From Jilunia laotingensis (GTDB lineage Bacteria; Bacteroidota; Bacteroidia; Bacteroidales; Bacteroidaceae): a DNA stretch of 64,000 nucleotides. Positions 37,716 through 49,172 of this stretch are shown piece by piece. The translations under genes were made by a program, and so were the position numbers. The stretch covers positions 2,542,001 to 2,606,000 of the forward strand of contig NZ_JACRTF010000001.1 of NCBI RefSeq assembly GCF_014385165.1, read 5' to 3'. Below the pieces are notes generated by a model that saw only the letters and a program-made list of their open reading frames with translations, was not told the origin of the DNA and searched no databases. How positions within the stretch are numbered: the first letter of the stretch is position 1; each line of letters opens with the position of its first letter.

Positions 37716-37809
37716 AGCTTTTTGTCGATTGTTAACACAGCGAATATATACAAAAAAATGTGAAAGGCATATAGGGGGAGGTTGTTTTTTGATGAAATAG
37801 AATGAAAAA

Positions 37810-37842
37810 AGAGGAATTTCCCTATTTCAGGGAAATTCCTCT
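37810..37842 (-). terminator. Intrinsic terminator of ddh
   Basis: AGAGGAATTTCCCT (37810-37823) and AGGGAAATTCCTCT (37829-37842) pair perfectly over 14 bases with a 5-base loop. A run of six T follows on the minus strand. It lies 28 bases after the ddh stop. Confidence 0.85.
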
Positions 37843-37869
37843 ATCTAAATGTAAACTCGAGTTGTCGTT

Positions 37870-38769
37870 TTATACCAAATGTCCGATCCATTCTTCACGA
37901 TCTCCCGGGAGGAGATCAATGATGGGAATTTCAATCATCGTATAGCATCCCGGTTGTTGACGCATAGAAGCACGAGCTACACATACTAATACTTGGGCTG
38001 TCAAAGCCGGGTTGTTGATATGCATATTGAATTCGAATAATTGGTTTTGGGTTTTCCCGGAGACTCCTTTGCGGGTTAAATTAACTCCGTGTCCCATATC
38101 AAGCAAGGCATCTACGCTGGGAACCTGTTTAACGTGAGTTTCATCGTTAACGAAATATGCATCGGATTTAATAGCTGCAGCTACTTCGTCGAATTTATAT
38201 CCCTCTTTTAGTTCGATGTATACCATCCGACGATGAATGCCGGTACCAGTGGGGATTGTCATGGAAAGTGCAGCTTTTACACCATCGATGGCTTTTACTG
38301 CCACCGTATGTCCCATACTCATGCCGGGGCCGAAGTTTGTGTATGTGATTCCTTTAGGGGCGATAGCTTCTAATAGGGTGCGGACAACTGAATCACTTCC
38401 CGGGTCCCATCCTGCAGAAATAATAGAAACGGCTCCATGCTCTTTGGCGTATGTTCCTAATTCGTGACGTAAAGCTGTAATACCTGTATGAATATCATAG
38501 CTATCGACTGTGTTGATGCCTAAAGCTAGGATCTCTTTTGCATAGCTTTCTACGCTACGGGTAGGGGTACACAAGATAGCTACATCTACATCTTGCAGTT
38601 CTTTGATATCTTTTACAATGGGGTAATCATTCAATTCGGCAGGTTTGTTTTCTGCTCCTGCACGACGAACTACACCTGCTATTTCAAAATCGGGAGCAGA
38701 CTGGAGGGCTTCCAGTACATAATGACCAATATTGCCATAGCCAACTATGGCAGCTCTTACTTTTTTCAT
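37870..38769 (-). CDS. ddh: meso-Diaminopimelate dehydrogenase
   Basis: NADPH-dependent one-step synthesis of meso-diaminopimelate from tetrahydrodipicolinate, feeding lysine and peptidoglycan. The start is the ATG at 38767-38769 (MKKVRAAIVGYGNIGHYVLE), which matches family N termini. A longer reading begins with TTG inside a promoter box, and an ATG at 38793 is also possible. The 299 residues contain the Rossmann glycine motif, VVRRAG, DVAILCTPTRS, SAGWDPGSDSVVR and GPGMSMGHTVAVK. The gene is monocistronic, with its own promoter and terminator. Confidence 0.95.
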   Translation of the reverse strand: MKKVRAAIVGYGNIGHYVLEALQSAPDFEIAGVVRRAGAENKPAELNDYPIVKDIKELQDVDVAILCTPTRSVESYAKEILALGINTVDSYDIHTGITALRHELGTYAKEHGAVSIISAGWDPGSDSVVRTLLEAIAPKGITYTNFGPGMSMGHTVAVKAIDGVKAALSMTIPTGTGIHRRMVYIELKEGYKFDEVAAAIKSDAYFVNDETHVKQVPSVDALLDMGHGVNLTRKGVSGKTQNQLFEFNMHINNPALTAQVLVCVARASMRQQPGCYTMIEIPIIDLLPGDREEWIGHLV

Positions 38770-38811
38770 CTTTTTATTGGTTTCGTTTAACATATTTCTT
38801 CTTTTGTGGTG

Positions 38812-38819
38812 CAAAAATA
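38812..38819 (-). promoter_or_regulatory. -7 box of ddh
   Basis: Minus strand TATTTTTG, matching TAnnTTTG, 42 bases before the chosen ddh start codon. It argues against longer readings that start at 38814. No -33 element was identified. Confidence 0.45.
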
Positions 38820-39002
38820 ATCATTTTTTCTGTTTATGAAGGTAATAATGGTGTTAAAGTTAGTTTTTATACTCAAGATGTTAGAGGCTTAATATTTCAT
38901 GTGTGCGTATGTTACAATGAGGCTGTAAAAGGTTGTTTGATTATAGTGTGATAATCAAATAAAAGTACAATATTTCATGTGTGTGTGCGTTATAAATATA
39001 TT

Positions 39003-39593
39003 ATGATAGAATACGTTAAAGGCGAGATTGCCGAGCTAAGCCCGGCAACTGCGATAATCGATTGTAATGGCTTGGGGTATGCCGTAAATATCTCACTGAA
39101 CACATACTCGGCGATTCAAGGTAAAAGTAGTTGTAAACTATATATATATGAAGCTATCCGTGAAGATGCATATGTCTTGTATGGCTTTGCAGATAGGCAG
39201 GAACGGGAATTATTCTTATTATTAATATCTGTATCCGGTATTGGGGGAAACACGGCACGAATGATACTTTCGGCACTGTCTCCGAGCGAATTGGCCAATG
39301 TTATTAGTACCGAAAATGCCAATCTTCTGAAAACAGTGAAAGGTATTGGGCTGAAAACGGCTCAACGTGTGATAGTGGATTTAAAAGATAAAATAAAAAC
39401 TTCTGCACCTGCTACAAGTAGTGAAGGTGTATTCTCCACTATGACTTCTGAAGTTCAGGAAGAGGCTGTGGCAGCACTTACAATGCTTGGGTTTGCAGCG
39501 GCTCCTTCGCAGAAAGTTGTACTTACCATTTTGAAAGAAGAACCAAATGCTGCTGTTGAAAAAGTAATCAAGCTGGCTTTGAAGAGATTATGA
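39003..39593 (+). CDS. ruvA: Holliday junction DNA helicase subunit RuvA
   Basis: Tetramer that binds Holliday junctions and directs RuvB during branch migration. The start is the ATG at 39003 ([14 protein letters not shown]), the standard RuvA N terminus; the longer reading begins with GTG in a GT repeat. The 196 residues have an OB-fold domain, helix-hairpin-helix motifs ([18 protein letters not shown] and [19 protein letters not shown]) and domain III ([12 protein letters not shown]), which binds RuvB. The stop overlaps the sprA start by four bases, a gene order also seen in other Bacteroidota. Confidence 0.95.
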   Translation: MIEYVKGEIAELSPATAIIDCNGLGYAVNISLNTYSAIQGKSSCKLYIYEAIREDAYVLYGFADRQERELFLLLISVSGIGGNTARMILSALSPSELANVISTENANLLKTVKGIGLKTAQRVIVDLKDKIKTSAPATSSEGVFSTMTSEVQEEAVAALTMLGFAAAPSQKVVLTILKEEPNAAVEKVIKLALKRL

Positions 39594-42500
39594 AAATAAA
39601 GTGCCGACTTTATAGTGAATCGATGTGTCAATGGATTTTGCAATTATTCCGCAAACCCATTGACTCATTGGCATATTGGCACATTAGTATGTTATTTTTG
39701 TTTCTAGGTTGTATTCCTGCTTTTGCTCAGGCGCTTCAACCGATGCCTATTGTAGAAAAAAAGGTAGAATACGATGCTTTGACCAATCGATATCTTATCC
39801 GCACTTATATTGGAGGGCAGGAGATGGAGGTACCTGTGATCATGACGCCTGCCGAATATCTTGATTGGAGCATGAAGCGTTCCATGCAACAGTATTACAG
39901 ACAGCGGAATGATTCTGTTTTTAGTAAAGGGAAGGAGCAATTCGACTTTACGAATATGAAATTCAATCTGGGGCCTGCAGAAAAGATTTTTGGTCCGGGT
40001 GGTGTTCAGATTAAAACCCAGGGAAGTGCAGAATTGAGCTTTGGGGGGACATACAAAAATGTACAGAATCCGACCCTTCCTGAGAGTATGCGTAAGACTT
40101 GGGGATTTGATTTTGATGAAAAGATAAATGTCAATGTTAATGGTAAAGTAGGTGATAAGGTTAACCTTGACATGAATTATAATACTGATGCGACTTTTGA
40201 TTTTGACAGCAAGAAGTTGAAATTGAAATATGAAGGTAAGGAAGATGAAATAATCAAACTCCTTGAGGCGGGTAATGTGAGTATGTCAACCGGCAATTCG
40301 TTGATTCGTGGGGCGACTTCTTTGTTTGGCGTACGGGCAGATTTACAATTCGGAAAATTGAAATTGCAAACAGTTATCAGCCAGCAGGAGAGTGAGTCGA
40401 AAACCGTGAATAGTAAGGGTGGGGCGCAGACAACGAGCTTTGACTTTTCAGCTGATGCTTATGATGAAAACCGGCACTTCTTCTTGGCACATTATTTTCG
40501 TGATACTTATGATCAGAGCATGTCGCAGTTGCCGAATATTATTTCCGGAGTTAAAATCAATCGTGTTGAAGTATGGGTGACCAATAAACGAAGTAATATT
40601 GATAACCCACGTAACATAGTGGCATTTACGGATTTAGGAGAGGCTAAACATATCAGTAACCCTCGTTGGAGTCCTGAGGGAGGAGGCAATTTGGTTCCGA
40701 GAAATGCAGCTAACACTTTGTATTCCGAAATGGTGAATAACTATAAAAGTGCGCGTGATATAAGCCAGGTAAACTCTACGATGTCCGCAATTGATATGGA
40801 AAACGGAATGGATTATGAGAAGATAGGGGATGCCCGGTTACTTACTTCTTCAGAATATACCATAAATACTACTTTGGGCTATATCTCCTTAAAACAGACA
40901 TTGCAAGCGGACGAAGTTCTTGCCGTAGCATTTGACTATACGATCGGTGGAAAAACGTATCAGGTTGGTGAGTTCTCGTCCAATATAACAACGACAAGCG
41001 AATGCTTGTATCTCAAGCTTCTGAAGAATACATCCAATTCTCCCGATGCAGGTAGTTGGGACTTAATGATGAAGAACGTTTATTCTTTGAATGCTTATCA
41101 AATACAAAAAGAGAAATTTACACTTAATATTACCTATCTGAGTGATACCACCGGTGTTTATTTGCGCTATATTCCGGAAGGAAATAAAAACATCAATAAA
41201 GTTCCTTTGCTGAAGGTGATGAATCTTGACCGTTTGAATAGCCAGAATAAATTAGGGGGCGATGGATTCTTCGATTTTGTGGAAGGATATACAATTAATG
41301 CACAAAATGGACGTATCTTTTTCCCTGTTGTGGAACCTTTTGGTTCACATTTGAAAAAAATGATCGGAGATGATAAAGAGCTTATAGATAAATATGTTTT
41401 TCAGGAACTTTATGACTCTACCCGTACAGTTGCCCGGCAGTTGGCAGAGAAAGACAAATATCGGTTGGTAGGTGAATATCGCGCTTCTTCTGCCAACGAA
41501 ATTCGTTTAGGAGCAATGAATGTCCCCCGTGGTTCTGTTCGTGTTACTGCTGGTGGGCGTACCCTGACTGAAGGATCGGATTATTCTGTGGATTATACGA
41601 TGGGCGTGGTTACGATTCTTAATCAAAGCCTTATTGACGCAGGTACTGCAATCAGCGTTAATCTTGAAAGTAATACATCCTTCAACATGCAACGGAAGAC
41701 CATGTTGGGTTTGAATTTTACTTATGACTTTTCACCGGATTTCCAGTTTGGAGGTACGATTATGCATTTGAATGAGAAACCAATGACTACCAAAGTGGCT
41801 ATGGGGGATGAGCCGATATCAAACACTCTTTGGGGATTTAATGCTTCGTGGAAACGTGAAAGTCAGTGGTTGACAAATGTTATAGACAAACTTCCGTTTG
41901 TGGAGGCTACCGCTCCGTCCAATATTAATTTAGGGTTGGAATTTGCGCAACTCCTTCCAGGGCATAGTAAAGGATTGCAAGATAATGCCTCCTACATCGA
42001 TGATTTTGAAAGTACGCAATCCGGCATTGATTTAAGGCAACCCTCTTATTGGCAGTTGTCTTCTGCTCCTTTCGGTGCTAAAGGCCCTAATCCGAATGAT
42101 CCTAATTCGGAAGGAATCTTATTCCCTGAAGCCGCGTTGACAGACAATACGGATTATGGGAAGAACCGTTCTTTATTAGCTTGGTACCATATTGATGGTT
42201 TATTTACTCGTAGAAATTCATCCCTTACACCCACTCATATTAAGAATGACTTAGATCAACTATCAAATCATTATGTCCGTGAGGTTTATGAACAGGAACT
42301 TTTCCCGAATAAAGAGTTGAATTATCAGGAAGCTGCCACACTATCGGTGCTGAATGTTGCGTACTATCCTCAAGAGCGTGGTCCTTATAATGTTGATACG
42401 GATTTGGATAGAAATGGAAACTTAAAGAATCCGGAAAAACGTTGGGGAGGTATGATGCGCAAGATTGAGACTACGGACTTTGAAACGGCTAACGTGGAAT

Positions 42501-45500
42501 ATCTGGAATTTTGGATGATGGACCCATTTATTTATGCTGATGGGGATCAACCTGGAGAGAGTAGAATTAGCCGGAGTGCAAGAGATGCTGATGAAGGGGG
42601 ATATCTTTATTTGAATTTGGGAGACATTTCCGAAGATATTCTGAAAGACGGGAAGAAATTTTTTGAAAATGGTTTGCCGATTGATGGTGATGCTTCTAAA
42701 GTAGAGTATACAAAATGGGGACGTGTTCCTAAAGATCGGAGTTTGGTTTACGCATTTGATAATTCTGCTGATGCACGAAAAAAACAAGACCTCGGATTGA
42801 ATGGGCTTTCCTATGAAGAGGAACGCAGTTTTTCAACTTATTCCGATTATTTGGCAAAGATACAGCCTATACTTGATCCGGAAGTGTATGAGAAATTTAA
42901 TGAATCACCTGCCGCAGATCGGTATCACTATTTTCGTGGATCGGATTATGATGCTGAGGAAAAGAGCATTCTTGAGCGTTATAAATATATCAATAATACG
43001 GAAGGGAACTCTGTTGCAGAAAAAGATTCACCTGAGGGTTATCCTACTGCTGCCAAAGAATCTCCGGATATTGAAGATATCAATCAAGACAATACCCTTT
43101 CTGAAACGGAAAGGTATTTCCAATATCGTATCAATCTGTTTCCTTCCAAAATGGAAGTAGGGCAAAATTACATTACGGACAAACGTGTGGCAAGTGTCAG
43201 ATTGCGTAATGGTAAAAATGAAGATGTAACCTGGTATCAGTTTAAAGTGCCTATACGTAGTGGTACCCCTATTGGGAATATTAAGGATTTCAAGTCTATT
43301 CGGTTTATGCGTATGTTCCTTACAGGGTTTAAAAAACCGACTATTCTTCGTTTTGCCACATTGGAACTGGTGCGTGGAGAATGGAGGGTTTATACCGATG
43401 CATTGAATAATTCACAAAATCCGGCTCCTACTGTCAGCGGTACTCTTGATGTATCTGCTGTTAATATAGAGGAAAATGGCGACAAAACACCGGTGAATTA
43501 TGTAATGCCTCCGGGTATTACCCGTGTAATCGACCCGGGACAACCGCAACTTCGTCAACAAAATGAACAGGCTATGAGTCTTAAACTGGAGAATTTATCT
43601 CCCGGAGATGCACGTGCTGTTTATAAGAATTCCGGTATGGATATGCGACAATACCGCAGGTTAAAGATGTTTGCTCATGCGGCTGCGTTGACAGGTGATA
43701 TAACTGATCCTAAAGATGGAGAATTGTCCGTATTCATCCGTTTAGGTACCGACTATCGTTCCAATTATTATGAATATGAAATCCCGTTGAAATTAACTCC
43801 TCCGGGACGGTATAATAATGACTCCGAAGCTGATCAGCTTTTGGTTTGGCCAAAAGATAATAATCTGGATATAGCTTTATCTGTTTTGACTGATTTAAAG
43901 AAGAAACGTAATCAGGCAAAGAATAATCCTTTGTCAGGTGTCAGTTATGGTAAGCTATATTCTGAATATGATCCGGATCAACCGGCCAATAAAGTAAGTA
44001 TTATTGGTAATCCTTCCTTGGCTGAAGTGAAAACTATGATGATTGGTGTGCGAAATAATTCACGTGCTAAAAAGTCTATTGAAGTTTGGGTAAATGAATT
44101 GCGATTGGCTGATTTTGATGAAGATGGAGGATGGGCTGCACAGGGTAATATGAATGTACAACTGTCTGATGTCGGTAGTGTGAATGTTGCAGCTCACGTA
44201 GAGACTGCCGGGTTTGGCGGTTTGGAGCAAAGTGTAAGTGAACGGCGTTTGGACGACTATTATCAATATCAATTTACTACGACTCTTGAACTGGGGCGTT
44301 TCTTCCCGAAAGCAGTGAAACTGAGCGCACCTGTTTATTTCTCTTATTCCCGGGAAAAAACATCTCCTAAATATAATCCTTTGGATAAGGATATGCTGTT
44401 GAAAGATGCTCTCGATGCTTTGGCCTCCGATAGAGATCGTGATTCATTGCGCAATATAGCCAATGAAATAACTGTCCTCAAAAACTTCAGTTTGAGTAAT
44501 ATGCGAGTGGGTGTGGTCAGCAAGAACCCTATGCCGTATGATCCGGGTAACTTCACTATAAGCTACAGTCGTATGAAAAAACATAATCAGGGTAGTACGA
44601 CCGAGTATGAAAATGAAACGGATTGGCGTGGGGCACTCTCTTATAATTATTCACCTGTCTATAAGGCATGGGAACCTTTTAAGAAAATGAAAAGTAAATC
44701 TAAGTGGATGAAGTTTGTGAAAGATTTAAACTTCAGTTACTTGCCACAGAATATTTCATTCAATACGGACATGGACCGTCATTATTACGAACTGCAATTG
44801 CGTGATATGGAAAATTTGAACGATCCTGTTGGTATTCCGATCAGTGTAGCAAAAGAATTCTTATGGAATCGCGATTTCTCTTTGCGTTGGGATTTGACAA
44901 AAAATCTTCGTATGAATTTTACGTCAGCTACACATGCCGAGATAGAGGAACCGTATGGAGCCTTGAATCGTGATATTTATAGTAAGGATGAATATGAAGC
45001 GCGTAAAGATACGATACGCCGTAGCCTGCTTCATTTTGGTCGTCCTATTGACTATCAGCAGACTTTTAACGCATCTTATAAATTGCCTTTTGATAAATTT
45101 CCTATTACGGATTGGATAACGGCTGATACCCGTTTCAATTCATCTTATAATTGGGATAGAGGCGTATCTCTGTCGGATGGCATCGAAATGGGAAATACAA
45201 TTGCGAACCAGCGTTCCATTGATGTCAATGCCCGTTTCAATTTGGAAACCTTATATAATAAGGTGCCTTTCCTTAAAGCTACCAATCGTCGTTTTGCTTC
45301 CTCCTCTTCCCAACGTCGTCCGGATGTCCGTAAAAAGGAGAAGCCTAAACGCTATGAAAAGGAAATACAATTGAAACAAGATACTACGGTCACCGTTCGT
45401 CACGGCTTGGCCTCAAAGAAACCTAAAGTATCCGCTCTTACAGTGGATGGAAAACGATATCCGATTCGTTATAAGGTGATAGATGCTAATACAATACGTA

Positions 45501-47020
45501 TCGAAACACGTGATAGTGTAAGATTGAAACTGACTGCCATTCAAGGTCCTAAACCGGAAGATGAGCGTTGGTATAAAATTGCACAATCTGCTGCTCGTGT
45601 GGCTATGATGGTTCGAAACGTGAGTGTTACATATAAGAATACTTATGCAATGACTTTACCCGGATTCCAGCCAGAGGTAGGAGATATGTTAGGTCAACGC
45701 AGAGGTGATTATGGGTTTGCTCCGGGATTGGACTTTGCCTTTGGCCTTACTGGAAATGATTATATAGACAAGGCCAAACGTAATAACTGGCTGGTTAAGA
45801 CAGATTCCGGGAATGAGCAAGATAGTATTGCTGTCAGTTCGATAGGTGCTGCTACCACAAATGCTCAGGAAGATCTTCAGATTCGTATGACACTGGAACC
45901 TGTTCGTGATTTGAAAATTGATCTCAGGGCCGGACGTACTCGGAACAGTTCTCGCGAGATACAGTTTATGTTTAATGACATGCCTGAAGTTCAAAGCGGT
46001 AATTTTAATATGACTATTATAACTATTGGTAGTGCATTTGAAAAGCACAAACCTTCTAATGGTTATTCTTCATCCGCTTTTACACGTTTCCTTGGAAATC
46101 TGGAAGTCATTCGGCAAAGAGTGGAATCGCGATATGCGGGTGCAGTCTATCCTGAAGGGACATCGGCAGCCGGTCAACCTTTCGATCCGGCAAAAACTCC
46201 TGTTAATGCCTATACTCCGGATGTCATGATTCCGGCTTTCTTGGCGGCTTACACTGGACGTGATGCCGGTAAAAGTGCCCTTGATTTGTTCCCTGGAATG
46301 CTTTCAATGATGCCTAACTGGACGATCACCTATAGCGGTTTAAGTAAGCTTGACTTTTTCAAGAAATATTTTAAAAGCTTTACGATCAATCATGCTTATC
46401 GCAGTACCTATAGTATAGGTAGCTATAGTACGTTCCAGACTTATCATAATTATATGGGTGATCTTGGATTTGTAGATGATGTACAGACAGGTAGTCCGAT
46501 TCCTTCTTCTATGTATGATGTTTCGGCTGTTTCCATCAATGAGCAATTCTCACCTTTGCTGGGTGTGGATATGACTTTCAACAATGGAATCACCACTAAA
46601 GTCGAATACAAGATGACCCGTATTCTTAATCTCAGTCTGGCGGCTAATCAGATTGTGGAAAGTGCAACGAAGGATTTTGTATTGGGTATGGGGTATAAGA
46701 TTGTCGGACTTGAGTTGTTTCCGGGGAGAAACACCAAAAATTCAAAAAGCAAAGTGAGCAATGACTTGGCCTTACGTATGGATGTTTCGTTCCGTAACCA
46801 GTCAGCTCTTTGCCGATATATTCAAGAGGAAACTACGCAAGCTACAAGTGGAAACAAAGCTTTGAAAATTTCATTCTCTGCCGATTATCAATTGAGTAAA
46901 CTTTTGAGCGTCCGTCTTTATTATGACCGTCAGAAAAATACTCCGTTGGTATCTGCCGCTTCTTATCCGGTCACGAGTGCTGATTTTGGTATGAGCTTGA
47001 AATTTTCACTAACAAGATAG
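39590..47020 (+). CDS. sprA: Giant outer-membrane protein SprA/Sov
   Basis: A 2,476-residue homologue of SprA (Sov), the very large beta-barrel that is the translocon of the type IX secretion system in gliding and oral Bacteroidota. A signal-peptide-like segment ([16 protein letters not shown]) lies at about 32-47. The ATG at 39590 overlaps ruvA by four bases and adds a leader before it; an internal ATG at 39689 would give a short signal peptide. The sequence is rich in barrel-strand patterns throughout ([21 protein letters not shown], ending [10 protein letters not shown] with a terminal Phe/Leu-type beta signal). No frame break is visible over 7.4 kb, so it is under selection. Other T9SS genes are not in this window. 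Confidence 0.9.
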   Translation: MKIKCRLYSESMCQWILQLFRKPIDSLAYWHISMLFLFLGCIPAFAQALQPMPIVEKKVEYDALTNRYLIRTYIGGQEMEVPVIMTPAEYLDWSMKRSMQQYYRQRNDSVFSKGKEQFDFTNMKFNLGPAEKIFGPGGVQIKTQGSAELSFGGTYKNVQNPTLPESMRKTWGFDFDEKINVNVNGKVGDKVNLDMNYNTDATFDFDSKKLKLKYEGKEDEIIKLLEAGNVSMSTGNSLIRGATSLFGVRADLQFGKLKLQTVISQQESESKTVNSKGGAQTTSFDFSADAYDENRHFFLAHYFRDTYDQSMSQLPNIISGVKINRVEVWVTNKRSNIDNPRNIVAFTDLGEAKHISNPRWSPEGGGNLVPRNAANTLYSEMVNNYKSARDISQVNSTMSAIDMENGMDYEKIGDARLLTSSEYTINTTLGYISLKQTLQADEVLAVAFDYTIGGKTYQVGEFSSNITTTSECLYLKLLKNTSNSPDAGSWDLMMKNVYSLNAYQIQKEKFTLNITYLSDTTGVYLRYIPEGNKNINKVPLLKVMNLDRLNSQNKLGGDGFFDFVEGYTINAQNGRIFFPVVEPFGSHLKKMIGDDKELIDKYVFQELYDSTRTVARQLAEKDKYRLVGEYRASSANEIRLGAMNVPRGSVRVTAGGRTLTEGSDYSVDYTMGVVTILNQSLIDAGTAISVNLESNTSFNMQRKTMLGLNFTYDFSPDFQFGGTIMHLNEKPMTTKVAMGDEPISNTLWGFNASWKRESQWLTNVIDKLPFVEATAPSNINLGLEFAQLLPGHSKGLQDNASYIDDFESTQSGIDLRQPSYWQLSSAPFGAKGPNPNDPNSEGILFPEAALTDNTDYGKNRSLLAWYHIDGLFTRRNSSLTPTHIKNDLDQLSNHYVREVYEQELFPNKELNYQEAATLSVLNVAYYPQERGPYNVDTDLDRNGNLKNPEKRWGGMMRKIETTDFETANVEYLEFWMMDPFIYADGDQPGESRISRSARDADEGGYLYLNLGDISEDILKDGKKFFENGLPIDGDASKVEYTKWGRVPKDRSLVYAFDNSADARKKQDLGLNGLSYEEERSFSTYSDYLAKIQPILDPEVYEKFNESPAADRYHYFRGSDYDAEEKSILERYKYINNTEGNSVAEKDSPEGYPTAAKESPDIEDINQDNTLSETERYFQYRINLFPSKMEVGQNYITDKRVASVRLRNGKNEDVTWYQFKVPIRSGTPIGNIKDFKSIRFMRMFLTGFKKPTILRFATLELVRGEWRVYTDALNNSQNPAPTVSGTLDVSAVNIEENGDKTPVNYVMPPGITRVIDPGQPQLRQQNEQAMSLKLENLSPGDARAVYKNSGMDMRQYRRLKMFAHAAALTGDITDPKDGELSVFIRLGTDYRSNYYEYEIPLKLTPPGRYNNDSEADQLLVWPKDNNLDIALSVLTDLKKKRNQAKNNPLSGVSYGKLYSEYDPDQPANKVSIIGNPSLAEVKTMMIGVRNNSRAKKSIEVWVNELRLADFDEDGGWAAQGNMNVQLSDVGSVNVAAHVETAGFGGLEQSVSERRLDDYYQYQFTTTLELGRFFPKAVKLSAPVYFSYSREKTSPKYNPLDKDMLLKDALDALASDRDRDSLRNIANEITVLKNFSLSNMRVGVVSKNPMPYDPGNFTISYSRMKKHNQGSTTEYENETDWRGALSYNYSPVYKAWEPFKKMKSKSKWMKFVKDLNFSYLPQNISFNTDMDRHYYELQLRDMENLNDPVGIPISVAKEFLWNRDFSLRWDLTKNLRMNFTSATHAEIEEPYGALNRDIYSKDEYEARKDTIRRSLLHFGRPIDYQQTFNASYKLPFDKFPITDWITADTRFNSSYNWDRGVSLSDGIEMGNTIANQRSIDVNARFNLETLYNKVPFLKATNRRFASSSSQRRPDVRKKEKPKRYEKEIQLKQDTTVTVRHGLASKKPKVSALTVDGKRYPIRYKVIDANTIRIETRDSVRLKLTAIQGPKPEDERWYKIAQSAARVAMMVRNVSVTYKNTYAMTLPGFQPEVGDMLGQRRGDYGFAPGLDFAFGLTGNDYIDKAKRNNWLVKTDSGNEQDSIAVSSIGAATTNAQEDLQIRMTLEPVRDLKIDLRAGRTRNSSREIQFMFNDMPEVQSGNFNMTIITIGSAFEKHKPSNGYSSSAFTRFLGNLEVIRQRVESRYAGAVYPEGTSAAGQPFDPAKTPVNAYTPDVMIPAFLAAYTGRDAGKSALDLFPGMLSMMPNWTITYSGLSKLDFFKKYFKSFTINHAYRSTYSIGSYSTFQTYHNYMGDLGFVDDVQTGSPIPSSMYDVSAVSINEQFSPLLGVDMTFNNGITTKVEYKMTRILNLSLAANQIVESATKDFVLGMGYKIVGLELFPGRNTKNSKSKVSNDLALRMDVSFRNQSALCRYIQEETTQATSGNKALKISFSADYQLSKLLSVRLYYDRQKNTPLVSAASYPVTSADFGMSLKFSLTR

Positions 47021-47030
47021 TGTATTTGAT

Positions 47031-48017
47031 ATGGGAAATAATAAAAAGATATATATGCAATCATGGCTTGAAAGCCATCATCGCACAAAAGTAACATCGA
47101 CCGATGCATGGTATTTGGATTTTGCTAACAAGCTTATTTCTATGATTGATTCTTCTGGTTTGTATACGGACAAAACATGGGCTGAAAAACAGTTTGCTGC
47201 CAAGCTATTGACTTTATATTTGGAAGATTGTGTAGCCGAAGACGGGGGATGGCATCACTTTTGCAAGTTGTATTCTAAACGCTACGGTGATCGTTTACCT
47301 TTTTTTGTAACCCCTGAAGATTATATTCCGGATGAAATCAATAAGGTTGATATTGCGTTTATACTTTGGACGATCAATTGCAGAAAAACTTCTCATTTGG
47401 TAATAGCCGATCCGTTCGATGAAAATACTTTGGAGTTGGCAGCACAAGTGTATACTTTTCTTGATGAATATTTTGAGCAAGCCCCTATTTGCGATATACC
47501 ATCCAATGATTGGGTGATGCTATCTGAGCAATTAATTAAAGACAAAACGATGGTACCGGAGATAGAGTCTGGTATTAAGTTACCGAATAGTGTTGAACTT
47601 TTCCTGAAAGCTTCTGATGGGCAGCAATTGATGTATTTTCCTTGTTATGAGGATATGGAAAGCTTCTTTATAAATCACCTGCATTGGAAAGCTGCTGATC
47701 TTCCCGATAAGCTGGGTGCAGAAGAAGGAAATATCGTAGTTTATGCTAATCCTAAAGGTTTGTTAGTGGCACCCAGTGTTGCTTGTTTTTTCTGTGACAA
47801 ACGTAATGAGACTTACGATTCGACATACGCAGTGAATGAAGGATATAAAGTATTTACTGAACAAGGTTATTGTCCGTTTGATTTAGTGAAATATGCCGTT
47901 GAGCATAAATTGTTTCCGGATATTCGCTTGCCATTTAAAAACGGGAAGGATATATTGTGGAATAATTGGGATTTTATTGCTCGTTATTTTTTAGGAGAAT
48001 TTTATGAAGGAGATTAA
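47031..48017 (+). CDS. DUF3843-like cytoplasmic protein
   Basis: Soluble 328-residue protein with no signal peptide. The N terminus (KKIYMQSWLESHHRTKVTSTD) and the overall layout look like the Bacteroides DUF3843 family, which has no known function; the assignment is from memory. It contains CFFCDKRNETYDS, two close cysteines, and hydrophobic/acidic segments (DIAFILWTINCRKTSH). It starts 10 bases after sprA, in the same direction, and is probably cotranscribed. It is immediately followed by a tiny basic ORF. Confidence 0.65.
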   Translation: MGNNKKIYMQSWLESHHRTKVTSTDAWYLDFANKLISMIDSSGLYTDKTWAEKQFAAKLLTLYLEDCVAEDGGWHHFCKLYSKRYGDRLPFFVTPEDYIPDEINKVDIAFILWTINCRKTSHLVIADPFDENTLELAAQVYTFLDEYFEQAPICDIPSNDWVMLSEQLIKDKTMVPEIESGIKLPNSVELFLKASDGQQLMYFPCYEDMESFFINHLHWKAADLPDKLGAEEGNIVVYANPKGLLVAPSVACFFCDKRNETYDSTYAVNEGYKVFTEQGYCPFDLVKYAVEHKLFPDIRLPFKNGKDILWNNWDFIARYFLGEFYEGD

Positions 48018-48019
48018 TG

Positions 48020-48157
48020 ATGGTTGGAGGAAAAACTAAAGTACAAAGCGGAAATTACCGTCCTAAAAGTTCGGGAAAGGCAAAGCCTACAGGTAAACGT
48101 ATCGGCAAATCAAAGCCTTCGAAGGCAAATAATCAGTTGAATAGAAGAGTGAAATAA
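48020..48157 (+). CDS. Small, very basic 45-residue protein
   Basis: ATG at 48020, two bases after the DUF3843-like stop; TAA at 48155-48157. The product (MVGGKTKVQSGNYRPKSSGK at its start) has at least 12 Lys/Arg, Gly and Ser throughout and no hydrophobic core. That suggests nucleic-acid or ribosome association, but no family is recognised. Support for it is position: tight spacing after its neighbour and good codon use. It ends two bases before the convergent methyltransferase remnant. Confidence 0.55.
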   Translation: MVGGKTKVQSGNYRPKSSGKAKPTGKRIGKSKPSKANNQLNRRVK

Positions 48158-48158
48158 T

Positions 48159-48351
48159 CTATTTCACTCCCGACATAAGTAGCATCATAGGGACGGTGGA
48201 GTTCGTTTTTCATCCCCGGAATAACATCGAAAAGAGTGCGATCTGGTTCCGGTTCAATCCATTCTCCTGCACCTCTCAGACCATAGATGGAGCGTGACAT
48301 CTTGCAGTATCGGTCGAAGAATTTCTCATCACCGTATTTGTTTTCTTTCAT
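48159..48351 (-). pseudogene. Methyltransferase remnant: head joined to tail, frameshifted
   Basis: The first 31 codons (MKENKYGDEKFFDRYCKMSR, then SIYGLRGAGEW) are the N terminus of a Bacteroidota class I SAM methyltransferase. They run straight into what is normally its C terminus (IEPEPDRTLFDVIPGMKNEL, then HRP). The whole SAM-binding core, about 170-180 residues, is missing. One extra base at about 48189 then breaks the frame; if it is removed, the tail reads RPMMLLMSGVK and stops at 48159-48161, the expected family ending. The uncorrected frame runs to 48133. The gene is dead by two lesions. Confidence 0.8.
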
Positions 48352-48434
48352 ATCGTTTTTTGTTATTGGAACAAATATTGATAGCTTCGTGCATATTCTG
48401 TTTTCAACGCCTAACCTTTTTAGAAATTATTCGT

Positions 48435-48442
48435 TATTTTTG
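48435..48442 (+). promoter_or_regulatory. -7 box of rpiA
   Basis: TATTTTTG, matching TAnnTTTG, 29 bases before the rpiA start codon at 48471. No clear -33 element was seen. Confidence 0.45.
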
Positions 48443-48470
48443 TAGATATGATTATAAACAAGAAGATGTC

Positions 48471-49172
48471 ATGGATTGGAATAACAGTTTGATTGAAGGT
48501 TTGCAATGGTCCGATATTATTATTAATAAAGAAGGTAAAGAGCGTGTGGCGAAAGAACTTGCGTTACGTGTTAAAGAGAATGAAGTAATAGGGGCGGGTT
48601 CAGGTTCCACGGTGTATCTTACTCTTTTTGCGATAGCGGAAAGAATCAAATCTGAACATATGCGAATTGAAATAATTCCAGCTTCTATGGAGATTTCTAT
48701 GACTTGCACCCAATTGGGGATTCCGCAAACTACTTTATGGAATAAAAGACCGGACTGGACATTTGATGGTGCAGATGAGGTAGATCCCCTACATAATTTA
48801 ATTAAAGGGAGAGGGGGAGCTTTGTTTAAAGAAAAATTACTGATAAGCTGTAGTAAGCGCACTTTTATTGTTATTGATAAAAGCAAATACGTTTCCCGTC
48901 TGGGAAATAATTTTCCTATTCCTGTTGAAGTATTCCCTCTAGGATTGGAATATGTGGACGATCGGTTGATGACGTTAGGTGCTTCTAAAACAATTTTAAG
49001 GATGGCAAAAGGTAAGGATGGTCCTATCTTGACTGAGAATGGTAATTTTATCCTTGATGCTTGGTTCGATACTATCGATTTATCCTTGGAGAAGGAAATC
49101 AAGGGGATTACCGGAGTCATTGAAAGTGGATTATTTATCGGTTATAATGTCGAGGTTTTAGTCGCTGAATGA
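48471..49172 (+). CDS. rpiA: Ribose-5-phosphate isomerase A
   Basis: Interconverts ribose 5-phosphate and ribulose 5-phosphate in the pentose phosphate pathway. The start is the ATG at 48471 (MDWNNSLIEGLQW); the longer open frame has no family similarity and starts with GTG. The 233 residues contain the phosphate loop VIGAGSGSTVYL, the catalytic DGADEVDP and the KGRGGALFKEKLL segment, all conserved. It is convergent with the lipoprotein gene at 49173, with no bases between their stop codons. Confidence 0.94.
   Translation: MDWNNSLIEGLQWSDIIINKEGKERVAKELALRVKENEVIGAGSGSTVYLTLFAIAERIKSEHMRIEIIPASMEISMTCTQLGIPQTTLWNKRPDWTFDGADEVDPLHNLIKGRGGALFKEKLLISCSKRTFIVIDKSKYVSRLGNNFPIPVEVFPLGLEYVDDRLMTLGASKTILRMAKGKDGPILTENGNFILDAWFDTIDLSLEKEIKGITGVIESGLFIGYNVEVLVAE

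Noticed and set aside
48294..48470. N-terminal extension of rpiA
   Set aside because: It starts with GTG, runs through the methyltransferase remnant and the -7 box, and has no RpiA similarity.
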